Below are positions 1 to 9,463 of a stretch of DNA of 64,000 nt, piece after piece. Positions within the stretch are counted from its first letter, which is position 1. Every line of letters starts with the position of its first letter. The notes beneath the pieces are model-generated. The model saw only the letters and a program-made list of their open reading frames with translations. It was not told the origin of the DNA and did not search any database. The position numbers were made by a program, and so were the translations under genes. The stretch lies in assembly GCF_019802045.1 (NCBI RefSeq), contig NZ_JAHVHU010000003.1, forward strand, positions 42,608 to 106,607, in the 5' to 3' direction. The stretch is from Membranihabitans marinus. GTDB lineage: Bacteria > Bacteroidota > Bacteroidia > Chitinophagales > Saprospiraceae.

Positions 1-13
1 TTAATTTGATAAT

Positions 14-895
14 TTGATTGACAACGTAAAGATACTACAAGGACATGAAGGAGCGATATATAAATTAATTTTCGATGAAGCACATCGAAAGTTGTATTCT
101 GTGGGTGGCGATGGCTGGTTGGTGGAGTGGGATGTTGATCACTCTGATGATGGGGTGCTATTGGCACGTGTGCCTGATCAGGTTTTTGCTTTAGCAGTGA
201 CAGCTGATCACTTTCTGATGGGTTCTTATCAGGGTAATTTTTATGTCCTGGATCGGCAAAACCGATCCATTTTACATGAGGAACGCGTACACAAGAAGGG
301 CGTATTTTCGATCCTTGCCACGGGTGCACAGTTTTATACTTTTGGCGGAGATGGTCGCATCGTTCAATGGGATGCTAAAACGTTTGAGCCAATGAATTCA
401 TTGACATTGGCTCCTAAAGCGCTGCGCACCCACGCACTCAATGAGACAGGTGATTTGCTGGCCGTGGGAAGTTCAGATGGAAGCATATATATATTGAGTT
501 ACCCAGAACTGTTTCTTCAAAAACAATTGGTTGATGCCCATGATCCTACCGTATTTGCCTTACTCTGGATGGATGGCTACCTCATTTCAGGTGGAAGAGA
601 TGCATTGATTAAAAGTTGGAATGTAGAAAAAGACTACGAGCTTGATCAGACTATTAATGCCCATTGGTATGCTATTTATGACTTGAAAAGCACGGACAAT
701 TATATGGTGAGTAGCAGCAGAGATAAATCCATCCGGTGGTGGAATCGACATACCCTGGAGCCCGTGACCACCATCAAATGGGGGGATGTGATGGAGGCAC
801 ATGTGCATTCAGTGAATTCCCTAGCCGTAGATGCGGAAAATGAAATGGTCTTTTCGGGGAGTGAAGACCGGACCATCCGGGCATGGAAAATTTAA
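14..895 (+). CDS. WD40-repeat beta-propeller protein
   Basis: A 293-residue protein made of successive WD40-type blades; the clearest repeats have GGDGWLVEWD near residue 30, GGDGRIVQWD near 117, GGRDALIKSWN near 195, SSRDKSIRWWN near 236 and GSEDRTIRAWK at the C-terminus. WD40 propellers are scaffolds for protein contacts; no enzyme domain is attached. No signal peptide is visible, so it is probably cytoplasmic. An in-frame TAA at 2-4 means the reading frame starts inside the window; the only start near it is TTG at 14 (ATT at 17 is the alternative), so the start is uncertain. The last blade runs to the stop, as expected for a propeller closing on itself. The partner cannot be told from the neighbours. 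Confidence 0.85.
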   Translation: MIDNVKILQGHEGAIYKLIFDEAHRKLYSVGGDGWLVEWDVDHSDDGVLLARVPDQVFALAVTADHFLMGSYQGNFYVLDRQNRSILHEERVHKKGVFSILATGAQFYTFGGDGRIVQWDAKTFEPMNSLTLAPKALRTHALNETGDLLAVGSSDGSIYILSYPELFLQKQLVDAHDPTVFALLWMDGYLISGGRDALIKSWNVEKDYELDQTINAHWYAIYDLKSTDNYMVSSSRDKSIRWWNRHTLEPVTTIKWGDVMEAHVHSVNSLAVDAENEMVFSGSEDRTIRAWKI

Positions 896-1417
896 ATTTG
901 AGATTATTGGACTTAACTCATTTGGTTTTGTATTGATTTTTTAGATGTAGTTCATCACAGATCGGCGAGGCAAAAATAAGAAGGAATGGTCTGCGCTGGA
1001 CCGGCATTTTTGGTGAAGAAATCGCATAGAATTTTGATATAAAAGCGGCAGTTCCAAATTTTAGTCGTATTAATTGAATTGGAAATTCAAAAACACTAAA
1101 CGATCGAGCGCTGTTTCAGGTGAACCTGAGAATTGGTGGTGGATCACTTCCGATCCTTCGGGTTGCACTTGCTGCATTCGTATTAATAGGACAATGGAAA
1201 CGTAAACTCAATGGAACCACGTTTAATTCCTGCTCGCATTTGTTATTTCCAATGGAATCAGTTTGATGTTTAGTTGAGATTTCAACAGAAATAATCGTTC
1301 TTTGCACATAGATTACCCTGACAAAGTATAATCACAACGTTCTTAACCTCTTCAGAACTGGTTTTTATCGTTGTCGTAGTTCTTTGTCCGGATTGGATGA
1401 CCTTAGAAATTATATAG
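896..1417. other. Intergenic stretch, no gene seen
   Basis: 522 bp between the WD40 gene and dcd. Short frames on both strands have no recognisable motif. The part around 960-1030 is relatively GC-rich and looks like degenerate intergenic repeat, but no second copy was found in this window. The dcd promoter must lie in the last ~100 bp; no confident box was assigned. Confidence 0.5.
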
Positions 1418-1954
1418 ATGATACTGAGCGATAAAAAAATTCTGGAATCAATCGAATCTGGAGATATTGTAATCGATCCTTTTGATCGTAAAAATCTGGG
1501 CACGAACTCATACGATGTTCATTTAGGAAAGTGGTTGGCTTACTACAAAGATCATATTCTTGATGCGCGGAAACACAATCCGATCGAGCATTTTGAAATT
1601 CCGGAAGAAGGGTTTGTCCTTCATCCCAATACGTTGTATCTGGGTGTCACGCTGGAATATACGGAGACCCACAATGCTGTTCCTTTCCTGGAGGGAAAAA
1701 GTAGTATTGGCCGGTTGGGAATCGATATTCATGCCACCGCCGGAAAGGGTGATGTCGGATTTTGCAATACATGGACCCTGGAGATTTCATGTACGCATCC
1801 TGTCCGGGTGTACGAAGGGATGCCAATTGGACAACTTATATACTTTATGGTCGAAGGAGATATTGAGAATTATTACAATAAAAAACCGTCCGCCAAATAC
1901 AACAAACGCACGATCAAACCAGTGGAATCCATGATGTGGAAGAATAAGTTTTGA
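1418..1954 (+). CDS. dcd: dCTP deaminase
   Basis: 178 residues, the usual length for Dcd. The enzyme deaminates dCTP to dUTP, feeding dUMP and thymidylate synthesis in the cytoplasm. The trimeric dUTPase/Dcd fold shows in the N-terminal MILSDKKILE, the central FLEGKSSIGRLGI stretch at residues ~90-102 (nucleotide phosphate contacts) and the TLEIS segment ~124-128 that carries the catalytic Glu. The C-terminal PSAKYN segment fits the mobile lid. The ATG at 1418 gives the canonical N-terminus. A bifunctional deaminase/dUTPase variant cannot be excluded by eye. It stands alone, followed by a convergent rhodanese gene. Confidence 0.93.
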   Translation: MILSDKKILESIESGDIVIDPFDRKNLGTNSYDVHLGKWLAYYKDHILDARKHNPIEHFEIPEEGFVLHPNTLYLGVTLEYTETHNAVPFLEGKSSIGRLGIDIHATAGKGDVGFCNTWTLEISCTHPVRVYEGMPIGQLIYFMVEGDIENYYNKKPSAKYNKRTIKPVESMMWKNKF

Positions 1955-2077
1955 TTCAGGCACTTCGCTGCACGGAATTAAGACGGCTCCCTGTCCATAT
2001 CGTAACCAAAGATAAGTTTAGCTGTGCTGATTGCATTCCCTGTTTGGCCGATCGTCGGACAAGGATCCTAAGCGGTT

Positions 2078-2389
2078 TTAGCTTTCATCTTCTTCCATTT
2101 CCTGCCAGGCCAGAATCCCTCCTTTCAGATTGTACACCTTGGAAAAGCCTTCGGCTTGTAGGAACTTCTGAGCGTTTCCACTCCGCGCACCGGAACGGCA
2201 CATGAGGACGATTTCTTCATCTTTCCACTTTTCTAATTCTTCCAGATGATCGGCGATGTCACCCAGTGGAATCAGCTGACCGCCGATATTAGCTTCCTCA
2301 TATTCAAAAGGTTCACGAACATCGATCAGATGGAAACTTTCTTTTCGATCCAGTTTTCCTTTCAGTTCTTTTACATTTATTTCTTCCAT
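2078..2389 (-). CDS. Rhodanese-domain sulfurtransferase-like protein
   Basis: A 103-residue single rhodanese domain. The active-site loop CRSGARSGNA carries the catalytic Cys at about residue 70; the IDVREPFEYEEANI motif near 22-35 and GGILAW near the end are family landmarks. Single-domain rhodaneses carry a persulfide on the loop Cys and move sulfane sulfur between partners. The frame opens further upstream, but the ATG at 2389 puts the start at MEEINVKELK; the longer version would overlap the upstream gene and adds no domain. No signal peptide. It lies 22 bp downstream of the T9SS-protein gene on the same strand, so co-transcription is possible. Confidence 0.88.
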   Translation of the reverse strand: MEEINVKELKGKLDRKESFHLIDVREPFEYEEANIGGQLIPLGDIADHLEELEKWKDEEIVLMCRSGARSGNAQKFLQAEGFSKVYNLKGGILAWQEMEEDES

Positions 2390-2411
2390 AATATGGTATT
2401 TAAATATGCAT

Positions 2412-4322
2412 TTACTGCTTGATAAAACGAAGGTTCCCCACGGTCTGATTTGACCGGTCCAACAAATGAACAACATAAGCGCCCGGGGGTAGTACACCAA
2501 TATCCAGCGTGTTCTGATGGCGATAAAGATGGCCGGAAAGCACCATTTGTCCCGTCATTCGATATATCTTATAATTGATTTGCTGATCAGCCAATGCTCC
2601 ACGAAGGTATAACATTTTGGAAGCCGGGTTGGGGTAAATCAGGTGAGACAGATCTTCTACGTCTTCTCGGGAGGTGGTAAGAACTTCATGAAGACCCACG
2701 ACAGGCCGAATGGCAATGGCCCCTTGCAGGTTCGGTGAATGAGTGGCTACATTCAACCAATCACCGCCGATATTGTAATAAATGAACTCATTGGCAGCAG
2801 GGTAATTCTTGTCAAATCCAAATGGAATATAATCGGTAGTGGTACCGCGCGGGTGTTCCCAACCGATATAAAATTTACCAGCCGGCAACTCAATGCCTTC
2901 CGGGATATAATCTCTGATAATATATTCTGTAAACGGCTGATAATAATTGCCTCTCTTGGGCTGAAGATCATGGATCGTGTAGTCCGCCTCCCCTTTTAAT
3001 TCGCCGACGAAAATAAGGAGATTAAACATTTTATGCTCATAATTTTGAATCAGATAGGGAAAGAGGATCCGAATCGTGTGAAGCGAATCCGCTTCGATCA
3101 GTTCATATTCAACAGCGATTCTTGTTTTGATGCCATTTCCATTGTAGGTGGATATCGATCCTTCGACGTTGTTGTCGTCGTACGAGAGATAATTATCGAA
3201 GTGGGTGATCCTCGTTACGGTATTGTTTCTCAGGAATGAAGGAAGTTGTTGTTCTGACCGCATGACGTATTCATACTCAGTGGTCAGAGCCACTTTATCC
3301 TGGTTTGTATTTGTGAGATATGTCACGACTTTTTCCGGGTTGAATGTGTTGGTAAAAGAAGCCGGACCTGGATTTATATTTCTTTGATTTTCAGGTACGA
3401 TGGGAGGAATCTCAAGGAGTGATTCATCCGCAAAGACCGTTTGATTGGTTTCGGTGTTATAGATCTCTACGCGACTGGTATCAATCGTCAACCGTACTTT
3501 GGAGTTATTTTGAAGATGGATGGGAAATTGGTTGTTGATCACGTCCTGGGCACTACGCTTTATTTGAGGTAAAGGATATGCCGTATAACGCTTTAGTAAA
3601 AAATCCGGTCTGCGCGTGAATGCGATGTCATTGACATACAGATCTTGTTCTTCCTTGGTCACCATGACATAATCCAAATGCCACAACGACTCCAGACCTT
3701 GGTTGCTGCTGTAATTTCTAAACCGGAATTGAAACTTATCATAAAGAAATTCCGAGGTCAATACCACTGAAACCCGATTGAAATCGGGAGCCGGTTTATT
3801 GATATAGGACTCGTCCAAACCTTCGAAAGCTTCTAGTGTACGCCACACGCCATCCTGGTCCTTTGCCTCTACTATTAATGAATCTGCGGCTTTGGGTTGA
3901 TAGCCAATCCCTTTGGGTTGGACATAGAAACTAAGATAGGCACGGGGGAGGCCTGACAGATTTATCGGTCGTGAGGTGAGTGTATCTGAACCGCCATATC
4001 CACCCGGGTAAGGCACTCCATTGGCATCCAGGCCATCTAAAGTAGCGACACCTATGCTGGGCGGATTCAAAGCCAGGTTGTTGTTGATGTACGCCTGATG
4101 ATCTGCCCACAACTCCGGGTTCGGGTATCCGGGCTCACTGGAGAAATCATCTGCAAATGGGAGATCGAGCGGTTGATCTGACCGAAGTTGACCAACAGGC
4201 GCAGGGCGATTTTGCAGTACTGCATTTGACCCCAAAGGTCGTTCAATAATTTGTGCCTGTCCGGCCACCGTAAAGAACATGACCGCAAGACCATATAGAA
4301 AAATCAAACGAAGCTTATTCAT
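2412..4322 (-). CDS. Secreted protein with T9SS C-terminal sorting domain
   Basis: 636 residues from the ATG at 4322. A classical signal peptide (hydrophobic segment ending VAGQAQ) is followed by a region with DDFSSEPGYPNPELWAD and SFYVQPKG, typical of beta-sandwich, MAM/jelly-roll-like extracellular modules in Bacteroidota. The last ~75 residues (LIYPNPASKMLYLRG to GNLRFIKQ) form a type A T9SS sorting domain, which directs export across the outer membrane and then is cleaved. No catalytic motif was found. The start at 4322 is chosen over the longer frame because it gives the signal peptide; it overlaps the PASTA gene stop by 8 bp, indicating an operon. Confidence 0.88.
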   Translation of the reverse strand: MNKLRLIFLYGLAVMFFTVAGQAQIIERPLGSNAVLQNRPAPVGQLRSDQPLDLPFADDFSSEPGYPNPELWADHQAYINNNLALNPPSIGVATLDGLDANGVPYPGGYGGSDTLTSRPINLSGLPRAYLSFYVQPKGIGYQPKAADSLIVEAKDQDGVWRTLEAFEGLDESYINKPAPDFNRVSVVLTSEFLYDKFQFRFRNYSSNQGLESLWHLDYVMVTKEEQDLYVNDIAFTRRPDFLLKRYTAYPLPQIKRSAQDVINNQFPIHLQNNSKVRLTIDTSRVEIYNTETNQTVFADESLLEIPPIVPENQRNINPGPASFTNTFNPEKVVTYLTNTNQDKVALTTEYEYVMRSEQQLPSFLRNNTVTRITHFDNYLSYDDNNVEGSISTYNGNGIKTRIAVEYELIEADSLHTIRILFPYLIQNYEHKMFNLLIFVGELKGEADYTIHDLQPKRGNYYQPFTEYIIRDYIPEGIELPAGKFYIGWEHPRGTTTDYIPFGFDKNYPAANEFIYYNIGGDWLNVATHSPNLQGAIAIRPVVGLHEVLTTSREDVEDLSHLIYPNPASKMLYLRGALADQQINYKIYRMTGQMVLSGHLYRHQNTLDIGVLPPGAYVVHLLDRSNQTVGNLRFIKQ

Positions 4323-5091
4323 CGCAGTTAAAGGGTTTTGTGGAGGACAGGTAGAGCTGGATCGTATCGCCTGTAAGAATATTATCACCAGCCTGGGGAA
4401 TCTGATCGTAAATAAAGGCACCTTGTTCATCTTCCAATAGTCCATCCTTGACCACCTCTCCGATGTAGAGATTTAGATTTTCGACATAGAATGCGGCTTC
4501 ATTGTATGTTTTACAGACCAGGTCCGGCATCATGATAGCTCCTCCTACATTTTTTGATAAAATAAATTGCAGGGTACTCCCTTTCTCAATTTCGACATCG
4601 TCTTTTCGAAATTCTGAATTAATAATCTCTTCTTGATTATAGAGTACCTTAAGTATTTGATTTGATGCACCTTGATCAAATTCGTAGCCCAAAATTTCAC
4701 TTTGAATATCAAAAGCATTTTCCAATTCTTTCTTTTTACGTTCAAAGTCCTTTCCGTAAAGTTCCGGAATTTGAGATATTTTTACTTTTTCGGGTTTATA
4801 TTTTGTGATGGTGACGTAAATTTTCCGGCCGCGTTTTACTTTGGAGTCCTTGATGGGATTTTGATCGAGAATGATCCCACCCTGTTGGTTAACCTTAAAT
4901 ATTGAATCAGTGACCACCAGTTCAAAAGATCGATCTTCTGCTGTGATGATCGCTTGCGCCAGGGGTTGGTTAATAAAGTCCGGTAAAGTTAGTTTTTCTC
5001 CGTGGTGGGTGTACCATCGAAGACCAAGTTTGATCGCAACGAAAACAACGATCAGAAAAAGTAAGATCAGGATTAAATTCTTTTTCAACAT
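4315..5091 (-). CDS. Membrane-anchored PASTA-domain protein
   Basis: 258 residues: one N-terminal transmembrane helix (residues ~4-25, LILILLFLIVVFVAIKLGL) then three PASTA-like modules (~37-100, ~105-180 and ~185-250), each with the P-D/E-L...A...L pattern and an alternating G-D/K-G-S-x-I turn before the last strand (GRKIYVTITK, GSTLQFILSK, GDTIQLYLSS). PASTA domains bind peptidoglycan or muropeptides in the periplasm. Unlike Firmicutes Stk1/PrkC there is no kinase domain, and unlike class A PBPs no transpeptidase. It is divergent from waaA and directly upstream of the T9SS protein gene, with an 8-bp overlap. Confidence 0.85.
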   Translation of the reverse strand: MLKKNLILILLFLIVVFVAIKLGLRWYTHHGEKLTLPDFINQPLAQAIITAEDRSFELVVTDSIFKVNQQGGIILDQNPIKDSKVKRGRKIYVTITKYKPEKVKISQIPELYGKDFERKKKELENAFDIQSEILGYEFDQGASNQILKVLYNQEEIINSEFRKDDVEIEKGSTLQFILSKNVGGAIMMPDLVCKTYNEAAFYVENLNLYIGEVVKDGLLEDEQGAFIYDQIPQAGDNILTGDTIQLYLSSTKPFNCDE

Positions 5092-5202
5092 GGCGCAAAT
5101 ATAGGCTTTAAGGGTGGTACTTGATGCATGTATTAAAACTTTTGAGTATAAATTTTATTACATACTTTTGGATTTTTATTCACGCATTGATTGGGGAGTT
5201 GC

Positions 5203-6432
5203 ATGATGTTTTCAATATATAAGGGATTTGCAAAGTTATTTTCCGGGCTCGCAGGGTTGGTCACCCGTGGACAGGGAAAGCTTTCAAAAAGGAACTGCGG
5301 TCTAAAAAACCAGACTGTTCCTGCACTGGGCAACTCCTTGTGGGTCCATTGTGCCTCCTTGGGAGAGTTTGAACAAGGAAAACGGGTGATCGATGCGCTG
5401 CGCATGAGATATCCGAACAAAAAACTTGTGTTGACTTTTTATTCTTCTAGTGGATATGAAAAAAAGAAGGATTACAAGCTGGTGGATCACGTCCTTTATC
5501 TGCCTTATGACACGCCGCAGGCCATGGTAGCGTTTGTAGCAGCATTGAATCCAGAACTTGTGGTTTTTATAAAGTATGAATTTTGGTTTACCCTTTTGGA
5601 TGTCCTTCACAAAAGGGATGTTCCATTTGTTTTTGTATCTTCCGTGTTTAGATCGGATCAATATCTGTTCAGACGGGTATTTCGCCCTTTGTTAAATAAA
5701 ATTCTAAATGCTCGCTATATTTTCGTGCAGAATATTTCATCAAAAACGCTTTTATCGAAACACGGTTATCAAAATGTGACCGTTGCCGGTGACACCCGGG
5801 TCGATCGAGTCATCGAAGTTAAGGAGTCGGAGTTCACATGGTCGTCACTTGAACAGTGGAGAAAAGAGTCAGTTTGTGTAATAGCAGGCAGTACCTGGTC
5901 GGAAGATGAAAAATTACTGGTTCAAGCGATGTCTGTGTTTCCGGGGTGGAAGTGGATTATTGCACCCCATGAAATTGACCGTCCGCATATAAAAGAACTG
6001 GAGGTTTTGCTGGGAGAAGAAAGTGTCTTTTTATCCAGTTGCGGAATGGACGCGGAGATACCTTCTGAAAAATCCGTTCTTGTAATCGACCAGATCGGTT
6101 TGTTGTCAGTGCTCTATCGCTATGGAGACATTGCTTACGTCGGAGGTGGATTGGGGGCCGGGATTCACAACACCCTGGAACCGACGGTATATGGATTGCC
6201 GGTGGTGTTTGGTTCCAACTACCAAAAGTTTCAGGAGGCCGTGGATTTTTGTAATTTGAAAGCAGCCCGGGTGGTAACCACCACGTCAGAATTGGTGGAA
6301 GCTTTGAAATTTTTTGAAGAAAAAGAGCACAGAATAGAAATCAGAGAAATCTTGGAAAATTACTTCAGGAAGCACGAAGGTGCTACTGATAAAATACTAT
6401 CATCACTGGAAAAAATAATTGCTGTAGAATGA
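5203..6432 (+). CDS. waaA: 3-deoxy-D-manno-octulosonic acid (Kdo) transferase
   Basis: About 409 residues. WaaA moves Kdo from CMP-Kdo to lipid A precursor, the first step of LPS core assembly at the inner-membrane cytoplasmic face. It is a GT30 GT-B enzyme: HCASLGEFEQGK (~50-60) carries the conserved catalytic Glu, KYEFWFTLLD (~130) is the family membrane-contact motif, and AGSTWSEDEK plus GGGLGAGIHNTLEP (~315) bind CMP-Kdo. A TTG at 5191 opens the frame, but the ATG at 5203 (or 5206) follows a GGGGAG and gives a normal N-terminus. The stop overlaps the next gene by 4 bp (ATGA), so waaA and hldE1 form an LPS-core operon. Confidence 0.93.
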   Translation: MMFSIYKGFAKLFSGLAGLVTRGQGKLSKRNCGLKNQTVPALGNSLWVHCASLGEFEQGKRVIDALRMRYPNKKLVLTFYSSSGYEKKKDYKLVDHVLYLPYDTPQAMVAFVAALNPELVVFIKYEFWFTLLDVLHKRDVPFVFVSSVFRSDQYLFRRVFRPLLNKILNARYIFVQNISSKTLLSKHGYQNVTVAGDTRVDRVIEVKESEFTWSSLEQWRKESVCVIAGSTWSEDEKLLVQAMSVFPGWKWIIAPHEIDRPHIKELEVLLGEESVFLSSCGMDAEIPSEKSVLVIDQIGLLSVLYRYGDIAYVGGGLGAGIHNTLEPTVYGLPVVFGSNYQKFQEAVDFCNLKAARVVTTTSELVEALKFFEEKEHRIEIREILENYFRKHEGATDKILSSLEKIIAVE

Positions 6433-7403
6433 AACCAGAGGTTTTACATAAGTTTGATCACACACATATTATGATTGTCGGAGATGTGATGCTGGATCGA
6501 TATCTGTATGGTGCCGTATCCAGGATTTCACCCGAAGCACCGGTGCCAGTATTGGACTACGAAGGAACGGATAACCGGTTGGGTGGAGCAGCCAATGTCG
6601 CGCTCAACATCATTGCAATGGGAGGCGATGTTACCTTAGTAGGCATGACCGGTGAAGATGAGGAAGGGGTTTTGTTTCGACAACTACTGAAAGAAGCTGC
6701 TATCTCTGACCAATGGATATGGGCTTCAAAAAATCGGAAAACAACCTTAAAAACCAGAGTGATGGCGCGTGGGCAGCATTTGTTGCGCGTAGACCGGGAG
6801 GATCGGACCTTACCTGGTCGGGAAATGGAAGAATCGGTATTAAATGATATTGCAGAATCCATTCGTCTTCAGCAACCGGAGGGTATTATCTTACAAGATT
6901 ACAATAAGGGGTTGTTGTCCGAACGAGTGGTTCGTGAGACGATACAGCTCGCACATCAAACGAAGATCCCGGTGTTTGTAGATCCCAAGATTGACCGGAT
7001 TTCGTCTTATCAGGGGTGTACAGTTTTCAAGCCCAACCTGCATGAAGCTTCTCAGATTTTGGGAAGATCGATTTCGGTGCGTGAAGATGATCTGAACAGA
7101 GCGGCGGATGAACTGCAGGAGAAAGTAGAACATTCGGTCACACTGATCACCTTAAGCGATAAGGGACTTTATTTTAAAAGGAAAGGTCAAAAAGGGATCT
7201 ATGTACCATCCATTCCTCAGGAGATAGCAGATGTTTGCGGCGCAGGAGATACCGTGATAAGTGCACTGGCCATGTGTTATTTATCTGGGTGTAATGATGA
7301 TAATATTGCAAATATTTCTAATATTGCAGGACACATAGCCTGCCGATACCCAGGCGTGGTTCCGGTTAGTCTGGAACAGTTAAAATCAGAAATCAACAAA
7401 TGA
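6429..7403 (+). CDS. hldE1 (rfaE domain I): D-glycero-beta-D-manno-heptose-7-phosphate kinase
   Basis: 324 residues of the PfkB/ribokinase fold. It phosphorylates C1 of heptose-7-phosphate on the way to ADP-L-glycero-D-manno-heptose for the LPS inner core. Visible motifs: GDVMLDRYLYGAVSRISPEAPVPV at the N-terminus (substrate lid), GGAANVALN near residue 52, and DVCGAGDTVISALA near 270 with the anion-hole GAGD and catalytic Asp. It is only as long as the kinase half of E. coli HldE; the cytidylyltransferase-like second half is absent, so the adenylyl transfer must be coded elsewhere. It overlaps waaA by 4 bp. Confidence 0.93.
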   Translation: MKPEVLHKFDHTHIMIVGDVMLDRYLYGAVSRISPEAPVPVLDYEGTDNRLGGAANVALNIIAMGGDVTLVGMTGEDEEGVLFRQLLKEAAISDQWIWASKNRKTTLKTRVMARGQHLLRVDREDRTLPGREMEESVLNDIAESIRLQQPEGIILQDYNKGLLSERVVRETIQLAHQTKIPVFVDPKIDRISSYQGCTVFKPNLHEASQILGRSISVREDDLNRAADELQEKVEHSVTLITLSDKGLYFKRKGQKGIYVPSIPQEIADVCGAGDTVISALAMCYLSGCNDDNIANISNIAGHIACRYPGVVPVSLEQLKSEINK

Positions 7404-7462
7404 AGATTGACTGGTATCACCTAAAATAGTATAAATTTATATTTTCAAACTTAATATGAGCT

Positions 7463-9382
7463 ATGAAATTACATTACTTATTTTATTTTTTTCTTGGCAT
7501 GGTAACCACCATACATGCTCAGGATCCTATTTATGACTTTACCTTTACGGGTGGTTTCCAGGGATGGACACCAAATAGTGTGGAATGTGAAGGTATGGAG
7601 TCTGACAAAGCGATGTGGCTGTGGGTAGATGACGGCATTATCGATCAGGGTGCGTACTCCAACTATGGATTGATGAACAGCCGAACGCCGGAGAGTGGGG
7701 TGGTTGTTTTAAATTCTGATTTTCTGGATAACAACGGTCTTGATGATAACATTGGTCAGGGCGATTGCCCCTCGCCGCAGATTGCAGAACTTATTTCTCC
7801 CAGTCTTGATTTTTCGAATGAGGACAGTGTTTTCCTGTCTTTTAATCAGTTGTATTATCGATTTATAGGATATCGAATTGCAGGAGGGGAAGATGAAGCG
7901 GATAAAACGGCCACCTATGTTGAAATATCAAATAACGGGGGAAGTGACTGGGCAGAGATTCCGGTGAACGAAAAACTGCGTACCTATCGGGCAACCCAAA
8001 ATTACAAAGGTGAACTGACGCTTGATATTTCTCAATATGCTGCCGGTGAATCCGATGTGATGGTAAAGTTCCGATGGAAAGGGGATTATTACTTTTGGGC
8101 ATTGGACGATGTCCGGCTGTATGGGGGACGAAAAGATGATTTGGAAGTTGCTGCGTTTAAATATCCGGTATCCAATTTTGAAACACCCAAAGAACAAATC
8201 AAACACGATACTTTGCGCTTTGTGGCTGATGTGGTCAATCTGGGAAGTCAACCCGTGGATAGTGCTTATCTCTATGTGATACTTCAGGGAAATGATGATA
8301 ATAATCGGGGCGAATACTTCAGAGATAGCCTTTTAATCCAGGACATGATGACGAATGATACCATGGAAGTCGAATTGCCCAATTATTTTACTACCGAAAC
8401 GCTCAATCCGGGAGCCTATGCTTTTGTGTATCGCCTGAGAAACACAAAACGACCCGTGGAGGTCAATCTGGCCAATAATATTCGCGCTGATGTCTTCTTG
8501 ATCTCTGAAGATACATTCCGAAAGTCGGATCGTGGTGATGGCCGTGGATTTCGTTTTGAAAAAGAATCAATTATCGGTAATTACTATGAGATAAATGAAA
8601 ATTTTGATGAGCAAATTTTGCTGGATCACATAAGCTTTTCCGCTTTTCCAACAGGAAGTAATAAACTGGCTGGAAAAGAAGTGGTGGCATACTTGCTGAA
8701 AATAGATGACGACGTGGCTGCTGACCTTTCCGATTGGAATTTTACGGACCCTACTTCAAATAAAAAGACGATTGAAGGCATTGGTTCTTATATCTTTACC
8801 GCTGCCGATGATGAGGCAACAGATCCAAATCATCGGTTTATAATCTCTGACTTTGTCAATGTGAATAATCCGGAAAGCCCGATCGTTTTGGAACCGGGTT
8901 CCCGATACATTGCGGCCATCGAATACGGAAGTGCCGCACTGGACATCATTCACAATCTTAGTGAGCGAATCATCTATTATCCGACAGCTTTTGGATCAGA
9001 GCAATTTTCGACCATGGTATATGATGGAACGGATAACCAGTGGTATATCAATGGGTTTGGATCTGGTTTTGTGGCAGTTATTGGCCTGGGGATCGACATT
9101 GAGATGACGCCGACAGAAAATTTGTTGAGTGATACCGAAGTAAAGATTTTTCCAAATCCAACCAGCGATTTTATTCAGGTTCGAATGAATCTTGATCGTC
9201 CACAAAAGGTCAATGTGTTTTTGAGCGATGTATCCGGTAGGATGATCAATATGATCGATCGTTCCAGATTTATCAGTGGAACCATCCAGGTCGATGTCCA
9301 ATCGATACCAGCGGGTACGTATTTCCTGAATGTGACCTCTGAAGAGGGACGCCGGACAGAAAAGATTTCAGTAATCCGCTAA
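7463..9382 (+). CDS. Large secreted protein with T9SS C-terminal sorting domain
   Basis: 639 residues: signal peptide ending TTIHAQ, an N-terminal beta-sandwich region (FTGGFQGWTPNS, then SPSLDFSNEDSVFLSFNQ and FWALDDVRLYGG, resembling MAM/CUB-like modules found in Bacteroidota surface proteins), a middle CARDB/Ig-like part (VVNLGSQPVDSAY...), and a type A T9SS sorting domain over the last ~80 residues (VKIFPNPTSDFIQ to EKISVIR). No enzymatic motif was recognised; an adhesin or structural surface role is a guess. Same domain plan as the protein at 2412-4322, with different sequence. A strong bidirectional terminator follows at 9406. Confidence 0.87.
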   Translation: MKLHYLFYFFLGMVTTIHAQDPIYDFTFTGGFQGWTPNSVECEGMESDKAMWLWVDDGIIDQGAYSNYGLMNSRTPESGVVVLNSDFLDNNGLDDNIGQGDCPSPQIAELISPSLDFSNEDSVFLSFNQLYYRFIGYRIAGGEDEADKTATYVEISNNGGSDWAEIPVNEKLRTYRATQNYKGELTLDISQYAAGESDVMVKFRWKGDYYFWALDDVRLYGGRKDDLEVAAFKYPVSNFETPKEQIKHDTLRFVADVVNLGSQPVDSAYLYVILQGNDDNNRGEYFRDSLLIQDMMTNDTMEVELPNYFTTETLNPGAYAFVYRLRNTKRPVEVNLANNIRADVFLISEDTFRKSDRGDGRGFRFEKESIIGNYYEINENFDEQILLDHISFSAFPTGSNKLAGKEVVAYLLKIDDDVAADLSDWNFTDPTSNKKTIEGIGSYIFTAADDEATDPNHRFIISDFVNVNNPESPIVLEPGSRYIAAIEYGSAALDIIHNLSERIIYYPTAFGSEQFSTMVYDGTDNQWYINGFGSGFVAVIGLGIDIEMTPTENLLSDTEVKIFPNPTSDFIQVRMNLDRPQKVNVFLSDVSGRMINMIDRSRFISGTIQVDVQSIPAGTYFLNVTSEEGRRTEKISVIR

Positions 9383-9405
9383 TAACTGAAACTTCTTACT
9401 TGATA

Positions 9406-9447
9406 AAATAAAAAAGGCTGAAGGAATTCCTTCAGCCTTTTTTATTT
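9406..9447. terminator. Perfect palindromic bidirectional terminator
   Basis: A 42-bp perfect inverted repeat (arms 9406-9426 and 9427-9447) with a GGCTGAAGG/CCTTCAGCC core and A-runs on one side and T-runs on the other. It sits between the plus-strand T9SS gene and the convergent bacilliredoxin gene, and its shape suits intrinsic termination in both directions. Confidence 0.93.
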
Positions 9448-9463
9448 AGTTTTCGTATAACAC

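Noticed and set aside
1116..1307. Minus-strand 63-codon frame in the gap before dcd
   Set aside because: No domain, no start context and a composition unlike coding sequence.
896..1417. tRNA or small RNA gene in the first long gap
   Set aside because: No T-loop GGTTCGAATCC-type box or cloverleaf found here or in the other gaps.
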